Shown here in pieces: positions 7,900 to 16,756 of a stretch of 64,000 nucleotides of DNA (its first letter is position 1; the number at the start of each line of letters is the position of its first letter). The translations under genes were made by a program, and so were the position numbers. The DNA is taken from positions 172,442-236,441 of the forward strand of contig CAWEAS010000012.1 of NCBI GenBank assembly GCA_963807015.1, written 5' to 3'. Source of the stretch: JAJPKK01 sp963807015 (lineage in GTDB: Bacteria > Pseudomonadota > Alphaproteobacteria > Rhizobiales > Xanthobacteraceae). The notes beneath the pieces were generated by a model, which searched no databases, was not told the origin of the DNA, and worked only from the letters and a program-made list of their open reading frames with translations.

Positions 7900-10020
7900 T
7901 CATCCTGCTTTGACCGTCACCTCTTGGGGACCGAAGACCCCTCCCCGCTCGGTCATTTCGAGGTGCCGGGCGTGGAACGCAGCGAGCGTCGCGCGGTGGC
8001 CGATCGACACGATCGTGGCTTTCGGTAGCCTTTCCGCCAAAGCGCGATAGAGATCGGCCTCCAGCTTTTCGTCGACTGCCGACGTTGACTCGTCGAGGAA
8101 CAGCCAGTCGGGTCGCGCGAGAAGCGCACGTGCGATGGCGATGCGCTGCTGTTCGCCGCCGGACAAACGCTGCGACCAAACTTCCTCGCGATCGAGCTGG
8201 CCGACAAGATTGCCGAGATGCGCGTCCGCGAGCGCCTGGCGAATCTCGTCATCCGAATAAGTGCCGGGCACCGCTGGATAGCTGACTGCTGCGCGCAGCG
8301 CGGCGATTGGGATGTAAGGCTTCTGCGGCACGACCATGACGTTGGCGCCTTCGGGCACGAGAATGCGGCCTTGACCGTAGGGCCAAATTCCCGAGATGGC
8401 GCGGAACAACGTCGACTTCCCGGATCCCGAAGGCCCGCTCAGTAACACGCCTTCACCGCCGGCAAAGACCAGCTTTTCCACGTCGATGATATGTCGCCCG
8501 TCCGGCAGATTGATGCCCACATGATCAAGCGCAACTCGCCGGCTATCCGCGGGCGTCGCGACGTGCGCGGGCCCCCTGCCCTCGAGTGTGCTCGCGTCGG
8601 CAACCGCTTGATCGAAAGATACCAATCGGTCCACCACCGACTTAAACCCTGCGAGCGACATGTAGTAGGTGATGAAGAATGTCAGCGCGCTGGCAACCTG
8701 GCCAAAGTTGACGGCGGTCTGCGTCATGACGCCAAGCTCGATCTTACCGGCAAAATAGAACGGCGCCGTGAAAATAAACGGAATGATCGGCGACAACTGG
8801 CCGTGCACGGACGTGAAAGCCAACAACTTCGTGCGTCGAATGACGAGGGCAATGAAATTGTTGATCACGGCCATGAAGCGCTCGCTGAGCGACATCTCCT
8901 CTGCCGCCTCGCCGCCAAGCAACGCAACCTGCTCGGTGTATTCACGCAAGCGCGCAAGCGAGAAACGAAAATCAGCTTCGACCTGCTGACGTTGGAAATA
9001 GATGCGGATCAGCGGTCGACCGATAAGGTGCGTAATCAGTGTACCGCTCGCGGCATAGATCATGGCGACCCAAAACAAAAAACCGGGAAACACCATGTCC
9101 GTGCCTGGCAGCGTGAATACGGGCGACATGTCCCACAACACGATTGAGAACGACACGAGTGTCGTCAGCGTTGAGATTAAAAGGATCGAATATGAATAGA
9201 GCCCGTAGGCCGTCGTGGTGCCGTCCTCACCACCGTCGATGAAGCGGTTGATGTCCTCGGAAATGCGTTGGTCCGGGTTGTCCGCTTGAATGCCGACCAG
9301 ACTGATGCGGTAATGGACGTGATTGTCGAGCCAGCGAGCGACAAAATGCTTGGTCAACGAGCGCCGCCAGCGAACGACCAGCATCGAGTGCACGACGAAC
9401 TCCACGACCTGGCTTGTCACGTAGACCATGGCCCAGGGTGTGAAGACGAACAGCAGCAGTTGCCAGAACGTGGCAGCGTCCCGGTTTTGGATGGCGTTGA
9501 ACCAGTCACGATTGAAAAACGAGATTCGCAACAGAATCGCGACCTGAGTTTGATTGACGAGCACCAGGAAGATGACCATTGCGGTTGCGATGCGATGTTC
9601 CGCGGCGGTAAACGCCGGCAGCGGCCAGATGCGCGCCCGGCCGGTTTCGCGGGTGTCGAAATAGCGATCGGCGATCATCATCATCTGCCGCACCATCGGG
9701 ATGCGAGCGACAACGCAGACCAATATGGAGAAAATCGCAACGGTCAGGGGCAGCGAAGGCGGAAGCTTGTATTCCTCGTAGCCCTGAGGCCAAAGCCCGA
9801 CCGTGTCCGCGAGCAACGCCAAGCCGAACACGATCGTTTCAGTCAGAAAGATGCCGGCAAAGATTTGCAGGAAGCTCGATATCGCCGGCGATACGAAGGC
9901 CGCGGCGGCCGCGATCAGTGCGGTTGCACCAAGAAGTCCCAACATCCAGTCGGCGGCGTATCCCGCCCGCACAAGCGTAAGAACTCCGAAGAGCGCGACG
10001 CCAAGGCTCAATTGTCTCAT
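7900..10020 (-). CDS. ABC exporter, SbmA/BacA-YddA type (fused membrane and ATPase domains)
   Basis: The product is about 706 residues from the ATG at 10020; longer in-frame extension lacks signal or ribosome-site support. The first 450 residues hold the membrane domain of the ABC_membrane_2 (SbmA/BacA) kind, with WFNAIQNRDAATFWQLL and an RWRRSLTKHFVARWL stretch typical of YddA-like proteins. The ATPase domain has Walker A GPSGSGKST (about residue 529), signature LSGGEQQ (619) and Walker B LFLDES (640). Relatives act as vitamin B12 or peptide transporters or remain uncharacterised. In rhizobia BacA-like proteins matter for symbiosis, but this fused form is a separate branch. Confidence 0.9.
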   Translation of the reverse strand: MRQLSLGVALFGVLTLVRAGYAADWMLGLLGATALIAAAAAFVSPAISSFLQIFAGIFLTETIVFGLALLADTVGLWPQGYEEYKLPPSLPLTVAIFSILVCVVARIPMVRQMMMIADRYFDTRETGRARIWPLPAFTAAEHRIATAMVIFLVLVNQTQVAILLRISFFNRDWFNAIQNRDAATFWQLLLFVFTPWAMVYVTSQVVEFVVHSMLVVRWRRSLTKHFVARWLDNHVHYRISLVGIQADNPDQRISEDINRFIDGGEDGTTTAYGLYSYSILLISTLTTLVSFSIVLWDMSPVFTLPGTDMVFPGFLFWVAMIYAASGTLITHLIGRPLIRIYFQRQQVEADFRFSLARLREYTEQVALLGGEAAEEMSLSERFMAVINNFIALVIRRTKLLAFTSVHGQLSPIIPFIFTAPFYFAGKIELGVMTQTAVNFGQVASALTFFITYYMSLAGFKSVVDRLVSFDQAVADASTLEGRGPAHVATPADSRRVALDHVGINLPDGRHIIDVEKLVFAGGEGVLLSGPSGSGKSTLFRAISGIWPYGQGRILVPEGANVMVVPQKPYIPIAALRAAVSYPAVPGTYSDDEIRQALADAHLGNLVGQLDREEVWSQRLSGGEQQRIAIARALLARPDWLFLDESTSAVDEKLEADLYRALAERLPKATIVSIGHRATLAAFHARHLEMTERGGVFGPQEVTVKAG

Positions 10021-10173
10021 GGAATTTTCCGGGCTGGATTCGATCCGATCGAAGCCCGGCAAGCTAGCACAGCGGCAGCGGCAAAGTGGTGTCCGGCGCC
10101 CGACCACCGCGAGGCAGCGCCTCAAAGTGGAAAGTATTGCGGGAAAGCCCTAAGAGAACTGTGCAAGCACGGG

Positions 10174-10425
10174 TTAGCGTCTATCAGCTTTTTCAGCTAG
10201 CGCGGCACGGCCAGCTTTGGTCACCTTCCAGGTCATAACGGCAGGATCGGTATCCTTATCTGGCTCAATGAGCTTTTTGCGCTGCAAGCTCAGGATGGCG
10301 GCGTAGGTCGTCGCGAGCGTCTCGACGGAACTTTTGGGGAACCTCAGACGGCTGTCATGGTCCTTGACCGCAGCTGCAAGCAGCTCGCGTTGCAGATCAG
10401 CAGTCAGATTGCGCTTCGTAGCCAT
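10174..10425 (-). CDS. Small winged-helix-like hypothetical protein
   Basis: I start this at the ATG at 10425, which has a GGAG ribosome site; the upstream in-frame start adds a Pro/Arg-rich stretch without one. The 83 residues (MATKRNLTADLQRELLAAAV onward) look helical and end in WKVTKAGRAALAEKADRR, a pattern common at the wing of small winged-helix proteins. No named family is recognised. It stands alone, head to head with the LLM oxidoreductase gene. Confidence 0.6.
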   Translation of the reverse strand: MATKRNLTADLQRELLAAAVKDHDSRLRFPKSSVETLATTYAAILSLQRKKLIEPDKDTDPAVMTWKVTKAGRAALAEKADRR

Positions 10426-10668
10426 TTGTTGCACTCCGCGACCTATGGGTATAGGTACTCGCGGCTGCGGTTCATCCCTAAGCGTCAAGTATTTGCAAAT
10501 GCATAGTTAATTGCGGTATCCGCGACTTCCAAAATGCCGAGGGCAGCGCGATGCTTGTCGCCGGCCGACGGAATATGCAAGAAGTCGGCTGAGGTCACCC
10601 AAGTCTCTCGCTAATTGGGCTCGGTACAGGCGCTATCGGCTACCGCCATTCTTTGAGAACCAAACACC

Positions 10669-11694
10669 ATGAAATTTGGCCTCTTCGGCAGTGCTCAGGC
10701 GAAGCGCGGTGGCGCGGATGTCGATAGTGCACAAGGCTTCAAGGATTTCGTCGAATACAACGTCGAAGCGGAGGCGCTCGGGTATCACAGCACCTTCGTG
10801 GTCGAGCATCACTTCACCGGCTTCGGTCAGGTCTCGGCGAGCCTCAACCTATTGACCTGGGTAGCGGCGCGAACGTCGCACCTGCGGCTCGGCACCGCCG
10901 TCGTGGTGCTGCCTTGGCACAATCCGGTCCTTTTGGCCGAACAAGCTGCGACCATCGACCTGATGTCGAACGGCCGGCTAGAGTTTGGCGTCGGCAAGGG
11001 ATATCGCCACAACGAATTTGCGAGCTTCTGCATTCCGGTCGCCGAAGCCGACGAGCGCTTCGAGGAAGGGCTTGCCCTGATCCTCAAGTCATGGACCTCG
11101 GAAGAGCGCTTTTCCCATCACGGCAAATACTGGCATTTCGAGAATATCATTGTTGAACCGCCGACAGCGCAGAAACCGCATCCTCCGATCTGGATGGCCG
11201 CAGGTAGTCCGGACTCTATAAAAAAGGTAGCCGCACGCGGCTACGGATTGATGCTCGATCAGTTCGCTCCGCCCGAAGCGATCTTCCAGCGCTTCGATCT
11301 GTTCAAGGCCGAGGTCGAAAAGCAGGGCCGCATATTCGATCCCATGACGGTTGCCGCCGCGCGCGCCTATTATGTTGCGAGGGACGCTGCCGACAAAGCC
11401 AAGGCGGTCGAGAACCGGCTCGCTGCGGTCCAACGCATGAACAATCTCGCTCAGACTCCTTCGGGCGACAACAATTCGAGCATGATGAGCTTCGCCGACA
11501 CCCGCGAAGCTGGCGAGCAGTCCGCCTTGTTCGGGACACCGGACGAGATTGCTCGCAAGCTAGAAATGCTGCGAGCGCATGGCATTGCCAACATTCTCCT
11601 CAATGGCCCTGGCTCGCGCGAGCACCTGCGCCGCTTCGCCCGCGATGTCATGCCGGCATTTGCCGCGAACGCCGACATACGAGCCGCCGAATAG
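10669..11694 (+). CDS. LLM-class flavin-dependent oxidoreductase
   Basis: This is a 341-residue luciferase-like monooxygenase-fold protein. It begins MKFGLFGSAQAKRGG and shows HHFTGFGQVSASLNLLTWVA, LRLGTAVVVLPWHNPVLLAE and GRLEFGVGKGYRHNEF, all standard for the FMN/F420-dependent LLM family. Such enzymes oxidise small organic compounds with reduced flavin. The substrate is not indicated. The gene converges closely with the dienelactone hydrolase (three bases between stops). Confidence 0.9.
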   Translation: MKFGLFGSAQAKRGGADVDSAQGFKDFVEYNVEAEALGYHSTFVVEHHFTGFGQVSASLNLLTWVAARTSHLRLGTAVVVLPWHNPVLLAEQAATIDLMSNGRLEFGVGKGYRHNEFASFCIPVAEADERFEEGLALILKSWTSEERFSHHGKYWHFENIIVEPPTAQKPHPPIWMAAGSPDSIKKVAARGYGLMLDQFAPPEAIFQRFDLFKAEVEKQGRIFDPMTVAAARAYYVARDAADKAKAVENRLAAVQRMNNLAQTPSGDNNSSMMSFADTREAGEQSALFGTPDEIARKLEMLRAHGIANILLNGPGSREHLRRFARDVMPAFAANADIRAAE

Positions 11695-11697
11695 TTC

Positions 11698-12426
11698 TCA
11701 TGGGCGACCCGCGAATGCATCGGCAATGAACGCGTTGGTCAGCGCGTAGGTCTGCCGCGTCGTCGCTTCATCCCATTTGGCCACGCCCGGAACGTCGACG
11801 CCCTGATCGGTGTAGGCGTGGAGAATGCCGCTGAACACCATCATTTGCCACTTCGCGCCAGCAGCATCCATTTCGGCTTCAAAGGCATCGCGATCGGCCT
11901 TCGGCACCACCGGATCAGGCGCACCATGAATGGCAAGAAGGGCCGCTTTCACAGCACCTTTCGCCGCCGGTTGCTTGGTCTTGAGGTCACTGTGGATGGC
12001 AACCACCGCATGGACGTCGGCGCCGTCGCGTGCGAGATCAAGCACGTTGCCGCCACCAAAGCAGAACCCGACGGCGGCACGGCGATCATTGATGAGGTCG
12101 CGACGGCGCGCTTCCCTGAGAAAAGCATCGTAGGCTGCGCGAATTCGTCTTCGGGCCTCCGGCGGATCATCACGGAGAGGATTAGCAAGCTCGGCGGCCT
12201 CGTCGAAATTCTTTGGCCTCACGTTCTCGCCATACATGTCGGCGACGAAGGCCACATAGCCGTAACGCGCGAGCATTTCGGCCCGCACATTGGCCGTAGG
12301 AGTAGCGCCGAGCCAGTTCGGCGACATCAGCAACGCGGGCAAGCGGCCGCGAATGGTGTCGTCATAGACCAGCGCACCTCGGAACGTCTTACGATCCAGC
12401 TGATAGCCGATCAACTCGATTTTCAT
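11698..12426 (-). CDS. Dienelactone hydrolase family protein
   Basis: The ATG at 12426 has a strong GGGGAGGGG ribosome site, so the 242-residue form is preferred over the longer frame. The alpha/beta hydrolase triad is visible: Cys in VGFCFGGGNVLD, Asp in HGAPDPVVPKADRDAF and His in ILHAYTDQG. The Cys nucleophile within GFCFGG is diagnostic of dienelactone hydrolases, which open lactone rings in aromatic catabolism or act on related esters. No other ring-cleavage gene is adjacent. Confidence 0.9.
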   Translation of the reverse strand: MKIELIGYQLDRKTFRGALVYDDTIRGRLPALLMSPNWLGATPTANVRAEMLARYGYVAFVADMYGENVRPKNFDEAAELANPLRDDPPEARRRIRAAYDAFLREARRRDLINDRRAAVGFCFGGGNVLDLARDGADVHAVVAIHSDLKTKQPAAKGAVKAALLAIHGAPDPVVPKADRDAFEAEMDAAGAKWQMMVFSGILHAYTDQGVDVPGVAKWDEATTRQTYALTNAFIADAFAGRP

Positions 12427-12586
12427 GTCCCCTCCCCTGTTCTCAGCCGAGGACCCAGCGCCGCCTTGTTCGGACACGCGCGGCCGACGGGGCCTAACGG
12501 CGGCCTGCGACGCCTCTCCTGCCCATTTTTGCTAGGCAAAGCCTAGCCGCTTTGTTATACGCCAGCGGCTGCCTATCTGCACCGCT

Positions 12587-12661
12587 TCCCCGGTAGCTCA
12601 GTGGTAGAGCAACCGGCTGTTAACCGGTTGGTCGCTGGTTCGAATCCGGCCCGGGGAGCCA
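12587..12661 (+). tRNA. tRNA-Asn (GTT)
   Basis: Acceptor TCCCCGG (12587-12593) pairs with CCGGGGA (12651-12657), with discriminator G and encoded CCA. The anticodon loop CTGTTAA gives GTT. The asparaginyl-tRNA synthetase gene lies 4.1 kb downstream on the same strand. Confidence 0.97.
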
Positions 12662-12979
12662 ATGGCATCAGCGCAAGCGGCAGGTCTTGAGCGCTGAGCG
12701 TGCTGATATGGTCCGAAGTGGTTTGTCTGGCGGACCAGCCACATTGTCAGACTAAAGCCGCGACGCTATTGAGTTTGAGCGACTGCGGATTTGTCTCAGT
12801 GATCGCTTTCCCTTTGCAGGCGCGAAAAAATGCGCTCTTTGCGTCCATTTGTCATATGAAGGGAGTCGTCGGCAACGGGCCTGATTCTGAGCGCCTTGGC
12901 GACGCCGCCGAGGCCCCTTTTGCCGTTGAAATCGGATGCGGAATTGCGTGAACTGCCGACCTATGGCCGGACGTTTCAG
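12662..12979 (+). other. Spacer after tRNA-Asn
   Basis: I see no gene, repeat or convincing hairpin here. The frame of the next gene is open from 12896 but only with a TTG start and no ribosome site. Confidence 0.4.
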
Positions 12980-13678
12980 ATGATTTCCAGCGAATGTCCG
13001 GAATGCGGCGAACCCGTTCCCATTCACGCGGAAAAATGCAGCTATTGCGGAACTCCTAACACGGCCCGTCGCGGGATTGTCGCGATCGCTGTGGCGATCG
13101 TCCTGCTCGCTATCGCGATTGCAAGCGCGATCTATATCGCAACCCGACCGCAGACGCGCATGGCGGCTGAACCCAAGGGCGCCTCGCGAGCGGTGGTAGG
13201 TGAACCCCGAGGAATAAGTCCGCCGGTTACGGCGGACGGCAGCTTTGCCTGGATCAGGTCCGCGCTGACCGCATGTGACGATATCGCTGCGAAGCAACCC
13301 GCGGAGCTGCATTTCATCGTCATTCCGTTGCAGGCAAAGCCGTCCGACCTCCCCGATTGGCAATTGCTCACCGTCGGTACTGTCGGCAACGGCCTCTCAA
13401 TTCCTGCAGACGACGCGCTGGGCGGGCTCAGACGCGGAACATTGAGCATCTACAACGAAGACTATGTGTTCAGCGTGCGCGATGCGAACACGAACGTCAT
13501 TTACAAGTGGAACTCGGCGAACGGAGTGAAGCAATTCTCCACCAAGGAAGCGGAAGCGGTCCGGATCTTCCGCTTGCAGATTCTGCCCCAACTTAAGGGG
13601 AAAACCGGTGATTGGGGCGATGCATTCTCCACCCAGGCGGGCAAATGCAACTGGGTCGCCGCCATCGTCCGCGAGTGA
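12980..13678 (+). CDS. Membrane protein with N-terminal zinc ribbon, unknown function
   Basis: From ATG 12980 the product is about 232 residues. It opens with ECPECGEPVPIHAEKCSYCG, two CxxC pairs forming a zinc ribbon. A transmembrane helix follows (GIVAIAVAIVLLAIAIASAI), and then a soluble domain of about 170 residues ending CNWVAAIVRE. The start is uncertain because no ribosome site is obvious; a TTG at 12896 would add 28 residues. The layout of cytosolic zinc ribbon, one helix and extracytoplasmic domain is common among uncharacterised rhizobial proteins. Confidence 0.65.
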   Translation: MISSECPECGEPVPIHAEKCSYCGTPNTARRGIVAIAVAIVLLAIAIASAIYIATRPQTRMAAEPKGASRAVVGEPRGISPPVTADGSFAWIRSALTACDDIAAKQPAELHFIVIPLQAKPSDLPDWQLLTVGTVGNGLSIPADDALGGLRRGTLSIYNEDYVFSVRDANTNVIYKWNSANGVKQFSTKEAEAVRIFRLQILPQLKGKTGDWGDAFSTQAGKCNWVAAIVRE

Positions 13679-13764
13679 CGCCGGGCGTTTCCAAAAATTT
13701 TGATGACGCGGGTCGAACACCGTGGCAACTTCCGGTCCGCCAAGGAGAAAATGAAGGAATTTGA

Positions 13765-14076
13765 ATGATGAATGTGCGACGGTTGGGAGGCGTAGTGTTG
13801 TCTGGCATGCTCGCTGGGGCTTTGGCCATCGCCACCGTGAACGCAGCCGAATTGCCCGACGGACCAAACCGCGATCTCGTTGCCCGCGAGTGCACCGCCT
13901 GCCATGACCTTGAGATGCTCTTCGCCGCAGCGGGCGCAAGCCGAGAGGACTGGAACGGCGCAATCGATGAGATGAGCGAGTACGGACTCAAGGTCTCTCC
14001 TGAGCAGCGCGCAGAGATCTTGGATTATCTCGCGACCTATCTTGGGCCGGGCTCAAAGGCGGCTGCAAAGCGATAA
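13765..14076 (+). CDS. Small periplasmic c-type cytochrome
   Basis: This 103-residue protein has a GAAGGA ribosome site, a signal peptide ending TVNAAELPDG and one haem-binding motif, CTACH, at the start of the mature domain. The rest (AIDEMSEYGLKVSPEQRAEI and DYLATYLGPGS) resembles the single-haem domains found as electron carriers for periplasmic dehydrogenases and sulfite oxidoreductases. No catalytic partner is adjacent; the PQQ dehydrogenase at 19297 is the nearest candidate on this side. Partnership is speculation. Confidence 0.85.
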   Translation: MMNVRRLGGVVLSGMLAGALAIATVNAAELPDGPNRDLVARECTACHDLEMLFAAAGASREDWNGAIDEMSEYGLKVSPEQRAEILDYLATYLGPGSKAAAKR

Positions 14077-14312
14077 TTGGAGCGTTGAAAAGGACCCGTA
14101 CCGGAGAGCCGCGCGCGAATTGGCGCCTGCGGAAGGCGGTTAAATCTTACCGAGCCGGAAGCTATCCCCGCACCGATGTCCGCCGGACAATCACAGAACG
14201 TTAAACAACTTAGGAGCTTTCCCTGAGGCGCCGCGAGAATACCCCGCGGCGCGCCGAAATTCATCATGCTTCCGCCGCGGATGGCCGCAAAGCATGGGGC
14301 GGAGGGGAAAGC

Positions 14313-16682
14313 ATGCGAGTTGCGTTGTGGGGACGGTGGGTCGCGAGTGCTGCGCTTGCTGTCGCGATTGTTATCGCGGCGTCATCGGTGTTCGCCGCAG
14401 TCTTAGATGACTCGATCCTCATCCAGGGCAACCAGCGTATCGATGCCGCGGCCATCCGTGCGCACTTCAAGGGCAATGGGGTGGATAGCCTCGGCCCCGC
14501 CGCCATCGATGCTGCCCTCAAAGAGATTTACGCAACTGGCGAGTTCGAAGACGTCAAGATCACGCACGCGGGGTCACGCCTTGTCGTGAAGGTTTTCGAA
14601 GCGCCGATCATCGCGCAGCTTCGATTCGAGGGGAACAAACACCTCAAGGACAAGGACCTGAATAATGCGATCATGCTGCGGGCGCGCGGGCCGCTGACCA
14701 AGGCGGCCGTCCACAATGATGTTGAGCGGATCATCGAGTACTATCACCAGGCCGGCCGCTATGACGTCGAGGTCACGCCAAAAACGATTGCGCATGGCGA
14801 GGGGCGCGTCGATCTCATCTTCGAAATCAAGGAAGGCGGAAAGACCGGGGTCAGACACATCGTCTTTGTCGGCAACCGGTCCTTCGCCGACTCTCGCCTG
14901 AGGGGCGTGATCAAGACGTCTGAATCGGATTGGTTCGCGTTCTTCAGAACGAACGACGTCTATGACGTCGATCGACTTGAAAACGATGGCGAACTGCTGC
15001 GCCATTTCTACAGAAAAAGCGGCTTCGCCGACGTCCGCGTCTCAGCGTTGGGCGCTTACGATACCGCGGAAAAAGGGTTCATCATCAGGTATGCGATCGA
15101 CGAGGGTGATCGCTATACCCTCGGCGGCGTCAACGTCGTCTCTCGTGTCGAGTCGCTGAACGGCGAAACACTCAAGAGTGTGGTCCCGCTGACCGCAGGC
15201 AAGACCTTCGACGGCGCAGCAGTAGACAAAACGGTTGAGGATATTGCGACCGCTGCAGCAAAGGCTGGCTTTCCGTTTGCCGCGGTGCGCTCGCATGTCA
15301 GCCATGGCGCCAATCCGCATACGGTAGACGTCGCATTCACCATCGATGATGGTCCCCACGACTATATCGAGCGTATCGTGATCAGCGGCAACATGGCGAC
15401 CCGCGAAGAGGTGATCCGGCGCGAATTCGATATTGCGGAAGGCGATGCCTACAATCGCGCGCTCGTCGATCGGACGCTGCGGCGGCTCAAAGCATTGCCC
15501 TTGTTCAAGTCGGTCAAAATCACGACTGAAAAAGGCTCGGCGCCGGATCGCGTCATCCTCAACGTCAAAGTCGAGGAGAAGCAGACCGGCAACTTCGCGA
15601 TCTCAGGCGGATACTCCACCTCCGCCGGGATCATCGGCGAGGTGACGGTGTCCGAACAGAATTTTCTTGGTCTTGGTCAGTTCGTGAAGGTGTCGCTGAC
15701 GATCGGCCAATATCTGCGCGGCGGCAACCTCAGTTGGCGCGAACCGTATTTCCTCGACACGCCAATGTCGCTCGGCGTCGATCTCTTCTACAAGGAGGTA
15801 TTGACCAGTCCGTACCAATCCTACGGCTCGACCACTTACGGCGCTGCAATCAAGATCGGCGCGCCGGTGGCGGATGGCCTCACCTCCGAGGCGCGCTATT
15901 CGCTGGTCAACCAAGGTCTTTCACTTGATCCGGCGCTGATGGACTGCTCGGCGACAAACCCGCCGCCGGCGTGCCTCTATAACGGCGAGGCATCCGCCGC
16001 CATCAAGCAGGCAGTCCTCAATGGTCCGCAGTGGGTATCGTCGGTCGGCTCGACCATCGCCTACAACACGCTCGACAATCCGAAGAACCCCCACGAAGGA
16101 CTACGCGTCGAAGTGAGGCAGGACGTGGCTGGCCTCGGCGGCGATGTGGATTTTCTGAGAAGCACTGGCGACGTGCGCTACTACCATGACCTCGGCAACG
16201 ATATCGTCGGAATGGCCCGCGGTCAGGCAGGTTACATCACGCCGTATGGCGGCCAGACTCTGCCGGTAATGAATGGCTTTTTCGGCGGTCCGCAGCTGGT
16301 CCGTGGATTTGCCGTCAATGGCTTCGGGCCGAGGGATCTGACCCCCGGCACCACCCAGGACAACATCGGGGGCAGCAAATATTGGGCGACCAGCGGCGAG
16401 TTGCAGGCTCCGATCCCCGGATTGCCGCCGGAGATCGCGCTCAAGACGGCAGTGTTTGCCGATGCCGGCAGCTTGTGGGGCTACAAGGGAGCGACCTCAT
16501 TTCCGAACCTGTCACCATCGCTGATGACTGTCGGCGACTCGCGCCAGGTACGCTCGTCGATCGGCTCGAGCCTCATCTGGGATTCGCCGTTTGGCCCGCT
16601 GCGTGTCGATTACGCCTATCCGCTCACGAAGACGCCTTACGACGTGACGCAACGCCTCAACTTCGGCTTCGGTGGCTTTTAG
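14313..16682 (+). CDS. BamA-family outer membrane assembly protein (paralogue)
   Basis: The 789-residue protein has a signal peptide (cleavage near VFAAVLDD) and successive POTRA repeats: FEGNKHLKDKDLNNAIMLRA, VFVGNRSFADSRLRGVIKTS and VISGNMATREEVIRREFDI. A C-terminal Omp85 barrel follows with LVRGFAVNGFGPRDLTP, fitting the conserved RGF loop, and a final FGFGGF strand. This is the BamA architecture at nearly full length. The usual alphaproteobacterial bamA neighbours (rseP, lpxD, fabZ, lpxA) are absent, so I treat it as a second copy rather than the main gene. Confidence 0.85.
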   Translation: MRVALWGRWVASAALAVAIVIAASSVFAAVLDDSILIQGNQRIDAAAIRAHFKGNGVDSLGPAAIDAALKEIYATGEFEDVKITHAGSRLVVKVFEAPIIAQLRFEGNKHLKDKDLNNAIMLRARGPLTKAAVHNDVERIIEYYHQAGRYDVEVTPKTIAHGEGRVDLIFEIKEGGKTGVRHIVFVGNRSFADSRLRGVIKTSESDWFAFFRTNDVYDVDRLENDGELLRHFYRKSGFADVRVSALGAYDTAEKGFIIRYAIDEGDRYTLGGVNVVSRVESLNGETLKSVVPLTAGKTFDGAAVDKTVEDIATAAAKAGFPFAAVRSHVSHGANPHTVDVAFTIDDGPHDYIERIVISGNMATREEVIRREFDIAEGDAYNRALVDRTLRRLKALPLFKSVKITTEKGSAPDRVILNVKVEEKQTGNFAISGGYSTSAGIIGEVTVSEQNFLGLGQFVKVSLTIGQYLRGGNLSWREPYFLDTPMSLGVDLFYKEVLTSPYQSYGSTTYGAAIKIGAPVADGLTSEARYSLVNQGLSLDPALMDCSATNPPPACLYNGEASAAIKQAVLNGPQWVSSVGSTIAYNTLDNPKNPHEGLRVEVRQDVAGLGGDVDFLRSTGDVRYYHDLGNDIVGMARGQAGYITPYGGQTLPVMNGFFGGPQLVRGFAVNGFGPRDLTPGTTQDNIGGSKYWATSGELQAPIPGLPPEIALKTAVFADAGSLWGYKGATSFPNLSPSLMTVGDSRQVRSSIGSSLIWDSPFGPLRVDYAYPLTKTPYDVTQRLNFGFGGF

Positions 16683-16756
16683 CCGCTTTTGCGCATCGTT
16701 GTCCGTCGTCCCTCATACGACTGGACAAGGCGCGCGCGCTGCGTAACTCTCGATCG

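Noticed and set aside
9268..10200. 310-codon plus-strand frame opposite the ABC exporter
   Set aside because: Shadow of the membrane domain; composition rich in Asp, Gln and Arg, no recognisable feature.
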